Virus record (IMG/VR): IMGVR_UViG_3300032291_003007
Span: 1-32,637 of that record
Source: a virus
DNA length: 32,637 nucleotides
Reading direction: 5' to 3' (one strand)
Under the pieces are notes generated by a model. It searched no databases, was not told where the DNA came from, and saw nothing but the letters and a program-made list of their open reading frames with translations. The translations under genes and the position numbers were made by a program. This document shows positions 26,984 to 32,637 of this stretch, piece after piece. Positions within the stretch are counted from its first letter, which is position 1. Each line of letters starts with the position of its first letter.

Positions 26984-28515
26984 TGAATAATCAATTAAAA
27001 ATATTTAACGGTTTAATGACATACCTAAGACCAATTGGTAGTGTTGGGACTAATTTTGATATGAATACCAATAAGGTTGAATATTTTGATGGTAGAATGT
27101 GGAGAGAAGATGGAAATGGGTTTAAACTAATTAAAATATTTAACGATTTTATTGTTGGTCTATGTAATGAAAATGGTAATGAAATGTGGGACTCAACAAA
27201 TAAAGAAGATACACTCTGGAATGTTGATGTAACAATTAATCCACAAGAAAAAGAAATTATTTTACAAACAAACTATTTTGAAACAACAAGAAATAAATAT
27301 AGACAAGATTGGGACTGGTGGGATATTCCAGCAATAGAAGTCGACTATATTTCAAATGTATTTAACAAAAATAAAAATGTAGAAAAGTTAATTTTTGATT
27401 GTAGTGTAAGATATAATGATTTTGATTTAACAAAATTTAGTTTACAATATAAAAATGGTAAAGTTATTAGTGGTGAAGTTAATGACCATTATATGTTACA
27501 ATCTGAAATTAAAAGATTATTAAAATTTGAAATACTTGGTGAAAATGATTATGATGATATTGCTGATGGTGATGGTTTTGATGCTGTTATTGTTTGTGGA
27601 AGAGAAGAAGAGACATCATATGTTAGCTTAGAAGTATATGATAGAGAATTTAGAAAAGGAAAAAGAATAATAATTGATGAAAGTTATTTTAAGGTAGAAA
27701 ATATTAATGAAAATCAAACTGAAATTGATTTTGATGATGAAAGTGATGATAAAATTTTTGATGAATATATTAACATTATAGAACCGGAGGATTCAGACCA
27801 AAGTAATTTAAATATTGAATCAATCCAAAAAAATACAAGATTTGGTAAGTTATTAAACACAATTCTATTTGAGTTATATGAAGATAACCTTGGTATGAAT
27901 GATGATGATAGCAAGTATGGTATTGTTGATATCTACCCATTAAATGAATTTACAAGTTGGTCAATCCTTAATTATTTTGGTGGTCACAAATTTGTAAAAC
28001 AAAGATTACTTGACCAATTCGGTAAGACAAATAGTGAACAAACACCAAAAGAATTTTATCGATGGTTAATTAATAATAAAGAGAGATTACTGAAGACTGG
28101 ACCAATATTAAAAGATTTAATTAGAACAAATTTCAACACATATAACAAAGGAACCATAACTGAAAAATATGTTATTGAAAAATTAAAAAATCTTAAATAC
28201 AATATTAAGTATTTTCCTCCAGGATCAAAAAAAGATAGAGAAGGTGGTGTTGATATCGAAATAAATGGTGTTCCATATCAAATTAAGGAATTAACCGGTG
28301 TTAGTAAAATGGAGGGTAAATTTTATTTAAAGACACCAATGCCAAAAAATTATTTAGGATTAGAAGTTAAAAAAATAATGTTGGTTGATGTTAGTAATGG
28401 TGATTTTGTCTCATTCCCAAATAAAAACTATGAAATCGACACAAAAGAAAATGCTTATGTTATAAATGAAGAATATAAAAAATCAATAAAAACCGGTAAT
28501 TTTAATAGGTTATGA
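26983..28515 (+). CDS. paralogue array member 4 fused to PD-(D/E)xK-like nuclease, 510 aa
   Basis: Residues 1-235 follow the array layout (MNNQLKIFNGLMTYLRP, VDVTINPQEKEIIL, IADGDGFDAVIVCG), with the GSGDSG loop lost. Residues 236-280 are an acidic linker. Residues 283-390 are an unassigned helical domain (YGIVDIYPLNEFTSWSILNYFGG). Residues 390-480 resemble a restriction-endonuclease fold: E394 (TEKYVIEKLKNL), D424 (GGVDIEING), Q433-I-K435 (YQIKELTG), then a strand LEVKKIMLVDV. The E...D...QxK order fits the PD-(D/E)xK superfamily. Suggested role: DNA or RNA cleavage guided by the N-terminal domains. Confidence 0.7.
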   Translation: MNNQLKIFNGLMTYLRPIGSVGTNFDMNTNKVEYFDGRMWREDGNGFKLIKIFNDFIVGLCNENGNEMWDSTNKEDTLWNVDVTINPQEKEIILQTNYFETTRNKYRQDWDWWDIPAIEVDYISNVFNKNKNVEKLIFDCSVRYNDFDLTKFSLQYKNGKVISGEVNDHYMLQSEIKRLLKFEILGENDYDDIADGDGFDAVIVCGREEETSYVSLEVYDREFRKGKRIIIDESYFKVENINENQTEIDFDDESDDKIFDEYINIIEPEDSDQSNLNIESIQKNTRFGKLLNTILFELYEDNLGMNDDDSKYGIVDIYPLNEFTSWSILNYFGGHKFVKQRLLDQFGKTNSEQTPKEFYRWLINNKERLLKTGPILKDLIRTNFNTYNKGTITEKYVIEKLKNLKYNIKYFPPGSKKDREGGVDIEINGVPYQIKELTGVSKMEGKFYLKTPMPKNYLGLEVKKIMLVDVSNGDFVSFPNKNYEIDTKENAYVINEEYKKSIKTGNFNRL

Positions 28516-28709
28516 AAATTCTAATAACAGAAAAACAGGCAGACAAATTATTTGGTGAAAAGATAAAATGTAAGTGTGGTCATTCTTGGGTTAAAGAAAA
28601 GAAAGACAAACATCCATATTTATGTCATATGTGTGGTTGGGACCAAATTTTGGAAAAATATAATGATAATGAGTTATTAAATTTCTGGAAAGGTGAATTA
28701 GATAAATAA
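28512..28709 (+). CDS. zinc-ribbon protein with ITE leader, 65 aa
   Basis: Opens MKILITEKQADKLFG, similar to MKYLITESQ of the gene at 29178. C20, C22, C38 and C41 (CKCGHSW ... CHMCGWD) form a small zinc ribbon. The C-terminus is helical and acidic. Overlaps the nuclease gene by four bases, so it closes the array operon and may act with it. Confidence 0.65.
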   Translation: MKILITEKQADKLFGEKIKCKCGHSWVKEKKDKHPYLCHMCGWDQILEKYNDNELLNFWKGELDK

Positions 28710-28716
28710 AAATTGC

Positions 28717-28724
28717 TATATTTG
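28717..28724 (+). promoter_or_regulatory. TAnnTTTG -7 element
   Basis: TATATTTG 15 bases before ATG 28740, with no obvious -33 TTTG at the expected place. Confidence 0.45.
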
Positions 28725-28739
28725 TAAAAAATAAAAATT

Positions 28740-28889
28740 ATGAAAAAAATACTTTTGGTCCTTTCTTTAATCGCAGTTTTAATTTCTTGTAAAACTAGTA
28801 AATCTAGTTGTGATGCTTACGGTAAAACTAATCACGACAAGAATACATTGAATAATGATAGTGTATCTGAACATCTGAAATCCCGTTAA
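28740..28889 (+). CDS. small lipoprotein, 49 aa
   Basis: MKKILLVLSLIAVLISCKTS is a typical lipoprotein signal peptide with the lipobox L-I-S-C (C17 would be lipidated), so the mature part is only about 33 residues (SKSSCDAYGK...). The SCK-S/T tail and CDAYG phrase look like Bacteroidetes host lipoproteins, so it may be host-derived. A phage lipoprotein on the cell surface could block superinfection (inference). Its last 62 bases overlap the end of a minus-strand ORF. Confidence 0.65.
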   Translation: MKKILLVLSLIAVLISCKTSKSSCDAYGKTNHDKNTLNNDSVSEHLKSR

Positions 28890-29130
28890 GGTGTACTTTG
28901 AAGAATGTAAAAAACTTATCTTCCAAAGTATTAATACCTGGAAAATAATTACTATTTACGCAATTGCATTCAATCAGTAATTTACGTTGAAATGTAACAG
29001 TAGTGTTAAAACCAGTACCGTAATGACCTGTGTTTGCTTGAACACTAAATGACTTAATGTTTATTATATTACCACCACTTTGTTTAATTAAAAAGTTTTG
29101 AAATGCGGAATGTAATTTTGAATCAAACAT
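28828..29130 (-). CDS. hypothetical protein, 100 aa
   Basis: MFDSKLHSAFQNFLIKQSGG, then beta strands (NIINIKSFSVQANTG, TGFNTTVTFQRKLLIECNC) and LEDKFFTFFKVHLNG read as a normal protein sequence. The final 20 residues overlap the lipoprotein gene in antisense. A TACTTATT-like stretch precedes the ATG on this strand. No family recognised. Confidence 0.55.
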   Translation of the reverse strand: MFDSKLHSAFQNFLIKQSGGNIINIKSFSVQANTGHYGTGFNTTVTFQRKLLIECNCVNSNYFPGINTLEDKFFTFFKVHLNGISDVQIHYHYSMYSCRD

Positions 29131-29165
29131 AAATAAGTATATTATTTTTTTTTAAAAAAAACAAC

Positions 29166-29173
29166 TATTTATT
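29166..29173 (+). promoter_or_regulatory. TATTTATT motif
   Basis: TATTTATT four bases before ATG 29178, one mismatch to the TATTTATA set. Confidence 0.35.
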
Positions 29174-29177
29174 TAAT

Positions 29178-29564
29178 ATGAAATATCTTATAACTGAAAG
29201 TCAATTTGATTCTGTTACACAAAAATTAATAAATAATACATTAAATGAGTTTAGAGATGTTTGTGAAGTTCCAGATGCAGAAACTTTTCCTGATTGGTTA
29301 GGTTTTGATGATTGTAATACTTTAGAATCAATTGAAAAAATTGAAGTTATAAATACACAAACTCTAACACTAACAAAAGGGTTTACAAAACAATACCCAA
29401 CATTTGGTGTTGACATAAACATATATTTTTCAAATATCTTTGCAAGTCAAGACTTTAGTGATTTTCTTATTGCTTTAGCTTATAGAATAAAACAAAAATA
29501 TAAAATCACCCTAATGTTTAATGAAAATGAATCAATTAATACCAATACAAATAGACAGTGGTAA
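29178..29564 (+). CDS. hypothetical protein with ITE|S leader, 128 aa
   Basis: Opens MKYLITESQFDSVTQKLI; I5-T6-E7|S8 fits the (L/I)xE|S cleavage pattern. The body is alpha/beta: LESIEKIEVINTQTLTLTK, TFGVDINIYFSNIF, FSDFLIALAYRIKQKYKITLMF. No enzyme motif. Tail to tail with the next minus-strand gene (stops adjacent). Confidence 0.6.
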   Translation: MKYLITESQFDSVTQKLINNTLNEFRDVCEVPDAETFPDWLGFDDCNTLESIEKIEVINTQTLTLTKGFTKQYPTFGVDINIYFSNIFASQDFSDFLIALAYRIKQKYKITLMFNENESINTNTNRQW

Positions 29565-29903
29565 TCATTTTAGGTTCTTCAAAATCATTTCCAACATATA
29601 GATAGACTCTTTATCTTTTTTTGTTTTAACATCCTTCGACTTCAAATATTTTAAAGATTCGATAACCTCATCTTTTTTTGATTTATTTTCCGGAACCTCA
29701 ACTTTTACGGTACCAAAAACTACTTCAACACAATATGGACAAGAATTAAATTCTTTTTTATAAAGGTGACCATCTTTACACATTTTATATGAATTATTAA
29801 GATATAACTTTTCAGTTGGAAAAACAATATCCATTACCTGTTTTGTTTTATCATTACAGTTAGTAAGCCTCTTAACAACTAATTCAAATAAATCCTTATC
29901 CAT
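29565..29903 (-). CDS. zinc-ribbon-like small protein, 112 aa
   Basis: Start set at ATG 29903, giving MDKDLFELVVKRL. C42, H46, C55 and C58 (CKDGHLY ... SCPYC) form a likely zinc site. The N-terminal helix and the basic C-terminal part (ENKSKKDEVIESLKYLKSKDVKTKKDKES) flank it. A TATCTTTG lies four bases before the ATG on this strand, so the transcript may be leaderless. Function unknown. Confidence 0.65.
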   Translation of the reverse strand: MDKDLFELVVKRLTNCNDKTKQVMDIVFPTEKLYLNNSYKMCKDGHLYKKEFNSCPYCVEVVFGTVKVEVPENKSKKDEVIESLKYLKSKDVKTKKDKESIYMLEMILKNLK

Positions 29904-29907
29904 AATA

Positions 29908-29915
29908 CAAAGATA
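29908..29915 (-). promoter_or_regulatory. TAnnTTTG -7 element, leaderless spacing (minus)
   Basis: Plus-strand CAAAGATA reads TATCTTTG on the minus strand, four bases (TATT) before the ATG at 29903. No TTTG at -33. Confidence 0.5.
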
Positions 29916-29938
29916 CAAATTTTATTTGAATTTATTAG

Positions 29939-29946
29939 TATTTATA
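29939..29946 (+). promoter_or_regulatory. TATTTATA motif (candidate late promoter)
   Basis: Exact TATTTATA four bases before ATG 29951, divergent from the minus gene at 29903. Confidence 0.45.
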
Positions 29947-29950
29947 AAAT

Positions 29951-31771
29951 ATGAAAAATTTAATTAGGAAAATTTTAAAAGAACACACTTTAATATTAGA
30001 ATCTGGTATTAGAGGAATAAAAGAATTGGCTAAAAGATACCCAAAAGCAAAAATATATTTTCACCAGGATTTAGATGGTGTTACAACAGCACTTGGGATG
30101 AAAAATTATTTGGAACAACACGGAATTAAAGTTGTTGACGCCGAAATAATCCAATACGGAGCAAAAGAGTTTGCGATTAAAAAACCGGATGCTTCCGGAG
30201 ATGTTATGCCAGTCCTTGTGGATTTTGCTCACGGAAAACCAATGTTTGAAATCCATACAGATCACCACGACACACAAGCTGGGGTTGAACAAGGGACAGC
30301 AACAAACTTTAAAGCTTCAAGATCAAATGTTGAAACAATATCACAAGTTATGTCACCAAAAGAAATATTCCCTTCAGATGACATATTACTCATTTCAACT
30401 GTGGATTCCGCAAACTTTGTTGAACACGATATTACACCAGAAATGGTTATGAATTATTTATTCAAATACGATAAAGATAAAACATTACAAAGAAATAAGA
30501 TGTTAATGGGTCTTGTTGTTAATAAATTGTTATTAGCATACAAGAATAAACCTGGTTTTATGGAGGAAGTTGTTTTAAATGCACAACCATCTTTAATTAG
30601 TATTTTAAATAATATTAGAAAACAAGCGGTTGATAAAGGTTTTGCAACACCGGAAGATATGATACAAAATCAAGCAAAGTATCTTGAGAGTAGAAAGGAT
30701 CCGGAAGCTGTAAAAACAATTGGTAATATAATAACACAATATGGGTTTGGTGGTACATCAAGACCTGGTGCTTATGATAGATACACACCATTTAGAAATA
30801 ATCCAAATGCTGACTTTATTGTTACCGGCATGCCAATGGGAATGGTACAATCATCTTGTAATCCATTTAAAAAAGAAAGAGCACTTAAAGGTATTAATTT
30901 AGGTGATGTAAAAGATGAGGTATTAGAAAGAATGAGTCCGGAATTAAAAGGACTTAAAGTTAGTTTTGGTGATATTAAAAGGGTTTCAGAATTTGAAGCT
31001 GAATACTCATCAGTTGGTTTCACATTAAAAGATATGATAGCAATATATAGTTCGGTACCATCATTTAAAGTAAATGGTGGAGAAAGACTATTTGAAATAC
31101 TAGATGATATGTCAAAAAAATTATATAGAACATTATCACCAAAACAAAAAGAACTATTTGAAAAAATAACAGTAAATGGTCTTGATGTAATTAAAGCAAA
31201 CTCTGGTGGTCACAAGTGTATAACAAATATATCTGGTATTAATTTACTTTATAGAAAAAAAGGTGGTAATACTGAAACACAAAATATACCAAACGAATTA
31301 AAACCAATTGCAAATTATGAAGGATCCGATAGATTTGTAAATGATATAAAATCAAAGTTATTAAGATTTGGTACTTTATCTGACAAACAAAAAGAAGCCG
31401 CATTTAGACAAATTGCAAAAGAAGGTTTACCAACAACATATGAAGATAATGAAAAAACAGAAAAGACTTATGTTGATCTTGTAAAAGAAATACAAAATTT
31501 ATTTGTTGATGTTTTACAAGAAAAAATAAATCAAGAAGGTGAAACAAAAGAACTTGGCGAGGAATGGTCAGAAAAATATAAAAAAAGTATTGACTGTGAC
31601 AACCCAAAAGGTTTTTCACAAAAAGCACATTGTCAAGGTAGAAAAAAAAGAGATTTGGATGAATACGCCAGAACATTAAAAATGGCCAGAAGACAAGGAT
31701 CTGGTACCAGATTTTCGGAACCGGCAATAAAGTCAAACCCTATGAGATTTAGACCTTCAACAAGAAAGTAA
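29951..31771 (+). CDS. DHH-family phosphoesterase with capsid-targeting-like leader, 606 aa
   Basis: Leader MKNLIRKILKEHTLILESG matches the minus-operon leaders; I15-L16-E17|S18 fits a prohead-protease site. Residues 30-110 show the DHH superfamily motifs: FHQDLDGVTTA (D40, D42), VLVDFAH (D91) and IHTDHHDTQ (D104-H105-H106), with a further Asp in LLISTVDSANF near 150. Such enzymes cut short RNAs, ssDNA or linear and cyclic dinucleotides with Mn. A 'GGHKC' loop near residue 420 resembles the substrate-binding GGH of DHHA1-type domains. The C-terminus WSEKYKKSIDCDNPKGFSQKAHCQGRKKR is a separate basic Cys/His module. Phage roles: nanoRNA recycling, or destroying defence signals. Confidence 0.8.
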   Translation: MKNLIRKILKEHTLILESGIRGIKELAKRYPKAKIYFHQDLDGVTTALGMKNYLEQHGIKVVDAEIIQYGAKEFAIKKPDASGDVMPVLVDFAHGKPMFEIHTDHHDTQAGVEQGTATNFKASRSNVETISQVMSPKEIFPSDDILLISTVDSANFVEHDITPEMVMNYLFKYDKDKTLQRNKMLMGLVVNKLLLAYKNKPGFMEEVVLNAQPSLISILNNIRKQAVDKGFATPEDMIQNQAKYLESRKDPEAVKTIGNIITQYGFGGTSRPGAYDRYTPFRNNPNADFIVTGMPMGMVQSSCNPFKKERALKGINLGDVKDEVLERMSPELKGLKVSFGDIKRVSEFEAEYSSVGFTLKDMIAIYSSVPSFKVNGGERLFEILDDMSKKLYRTLSPKQKELFEKITVNGLDVIKANSGGHKCITNISGINLLYRKKGGNTETQNIPNELKPIANYEGSDRFVNDIKSKLLRFGTLSDKQKEAAFRQIAKEGLPTTYEDNEKTEKTYVDLVKEIQNLFVDVLQEKINQEGETKELGEEWSEKYKKSIDCDNPKGFSQKAHCQGRKKRDLDEYARTLKMARRQGSGTRFSEPAIKSNPMRFRPSTRK

Positions 31772-32061
31772 TGGAAAATAAGTTATCACCGGAATTAACA
31801 AGAAGAATTGACCTTCATAAATTTGAAAAACTTATGAGAAAAGGTATTCCATATACTTATTATGATTCACCAGATTTAGAAACTTTTAAATATAAATTAT
31901 TTCACGTAACATTAGAAAATTATCTTTTTTATGCTTACAATATAAATTTAGAAGAAATACCAACCAATGATGTTGACAGTTTTATCCATTATTTAGGTGA
32001 AGCGTTTGGTGATTTACCTAAACATTATTATAATAACTTTAAAAAACAAGGTAGAGTATAA
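31771..32061 (+). CDS. hypothetical protein, 96 aa
   Basis: Starts within the stop of the DHH gene (TAATG). Helical: RIDLHKFEKLMRKGIPYTYYDSPDLETFKYKLFHVTLENYLFYAYNINLEEI, then FIHYLGEAFGDLPKHYY. No known family. Co-transcribed with the phosphoesterase and ended by a terminator 20 bases later. Confidence 0.65.
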   Translation: MENKLSPELTRRIDLHKFEKLMRKGIPYTYYDSPDLETFKYKLFHVTLENYLFYAYNINLEEIPTNDVDSFIHYLGEAFGDLPKHYYNNFKKQGRV

Positions 32062-32081
32062 TAATAAAACACAAAATATTT

Positions 32082-32116
32082 AATCCTCCGGTTTTTATAA
32101 TTGGGGGATTTTTTTT
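32082..32116 (+). terminator. rho-independent terminator
   Basis: AATCCTCC / GGGGGATT stem of eight pairs (one G-T), 13-base loop, then a run of eight T that runs straight into the following TATATTTG element. Confidence 0.8.
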
Positions 32117-32123
32117 ATATTTG
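32116..32123 (+). promoter_or_regulatory. TAnnTTTG -7 element, leaderless spacing
   Basis: TATATTTG four bases (TGAT) before ATG 32128, directly after the terminator T-run, so terminator and promoter share bases. Confidence 0.5.
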
Positions 32124-32127
32124 TGAT

Positions 32128-32376
32128 ATGGAAGATAGATACGATAAACTTGTCCCTATTATAGAAAAATTAATTAAGTTACATTTTAAAGATAAAATGA
32201 AGATGGTTAAGGTTTTTAGAGATAGAAGAGGTAAAAAACCAATTCGTATTGTTTTTAAATTATCAGATCAATGTCGTATAATTACTAGTATCGCTATTAA
32301 TGATAGAATGAGAACAATATTATATTCAGTTTTAAATTTAAATTCCTGGGAATATGAATTAACTAAAAAATATTGA
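32128..32376 (+). CDS. hypothetical protein, 82 aa
   Basis: Start set at ATG 32128, since the in-frame codon at 32101 lies in the terminator. Helix IIEKLIKLHFKDKMKMVKV, then strands PIRIVFKLSDQCRIITSIAI and a C-terminal strand-helix (MRTILYSVLNLNSWEYELTKKY). Basic. Unknown function. Confidence 0.65.
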   Translation: MEDRYDKLVPIIEKLIKLHFKDKMKMVKVFRDRRGKKPIRIVFKLSDQCRIITSIAINDRMRTILYSVLNLNSWEYELTKKY

Positions 32377-32378
32377 TA

Positions 32379-32637
32379 ATGGATTTAAACTTACAGGCAA
32401 ACTTATTTATTTACAACGCAAAAGTCGGTGACTCCTATCTTTCCGGAGGAAATAAAGTTGAGGTAACAAAAAGAACTGAAAAGAGAATATATTTTTCAAA
32501 TGGTGTAATTGTCTCAATAAAAACATTACCAAATGGAATGCTATACCTAACATCAAAATCTGTTGTAAGAAACAACAAATCATATCCGGTGGTAGGACAA
32601 ATGATTAGAGATATAGAAGGTTATTTACTGTATTTAA
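32379..32637 (+). CDS. hypothetical protein, N-terminal 86 aa (partial)
   Basis: ATG at 32379, two bases after the previous stop; the frame is open to the end of the window. Beta-rich: LQANLFIYNAKVGDSYLSGG, KVEVTKRTEKRIYFSNGVIVSI, GMLYLTSKSVVRNNKSYPVV. The VGD ... KVEVTKRTEKRIYFSNG pattern suggests an SH3-like barrel. Right end missing. Confidence 0.6.
   Translation, partial: MDLNLQANLFIYNAKVGDSYLSGGNKVEVTKRTEKRIYFSNGVIVSIKTLPNGMLYLTSKSVVRNNKSYPVVGQMIRDIEGYLLYL

Noticed and set aside
31404-31736. Phe/Leu-rich minus-strand open frame
   Set aside because: Shadow of the Lys/Glu-rich C-terminal part of the DHH gene.

Overview
The window looks like part of the genome of a large tailed dsDNA phage of a Bacteroidetes (Flavobacteria-like) host. 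The DNA is AT-rich. Genes are short, tightly packed and often overlap by 1-20 bases. Starts are preceded by A-rich stretches instead of Shine-Dalgarno sites, and several promoters match the Bacteroidetes pattern TTTG-N20-TAnnTTTG. The gene content (thymidylate synthase, a UvrC-like nuclease, free-standing HNH and GIY-YIG endonucleases, a peptidoglycan-binding amidase, proteins with capsid-targeting-like N-termini, many tiny hypotheticals) is typical of a T4-scale myovirus. No capsid, tail or terminase gene is visible here.

Layout. 1-4240: nucleotide and DNA-related genes on the plus strand (HD hydrolase-like, zinc-ribbon protein, a possible primase-like protein, UvrC-like nuclease), then four tiny overlapping ORFs and an HNH nuclease. 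4241-17134: a dense accessory region of about 45 small plus-strand genes. It contains three tRNA-like genes plus one tRNA 3' fragment, duplicated small-ORF cassettes, thymidylate synthase followed by a GIY-YIG homing endonuclease, and three copies of an about 80 bp hairpin-plus-promoter cassette. 17135-18867: cell-wall module (amidase, L,D-transpeptidase-like protein, a 29-residue membrane peptide on the other strand) ending in a strong terminator. 18868-20845: metallophosphoesterase, an acidic ferritin-like protein and two small genes, closed by a terminator. 20849-23676: a minus-strand operon of three related proteins that all start with the same amphipathic leader (M-R/K-D-L/I-I-R-Q-I/V-L-K/Q-E). 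23771-24548: a ribbon-helix-helix protein overlapping an HNH endonuclease. 24557-28709: a DUF6915-like gene and four tandem paralogues, the last fused to a PD-(D/E)xK-like nuclease domain. 28740-32637: small genes on both strands and a 606-residue DHH-family phosphoesterase that carries the same leader.

Working model. The left part is replication and nucleotide metabolism plus host-takeover genes read mainly from Bacteroidetes-type promoters, some apparently leaderless (TAnnTTTG-N4-ATG). The right part (lysis, leader-bearing proteins, paralogue array) is mostly preceded by another motif, TATTTATA, close to the start codon, a candidate late promoter. The leader peptides resemble T4 capsid-targeting sequences, and (L/I)xE|S or A sites recur between the modules of the 619-residue protein. 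The most interesting hypothesis is therefore a set of internal head proteins, including a DHH phosphoesterase, that are packaged and injected with the DNA. All function names rest on motif reading from memory; no database search was possible.
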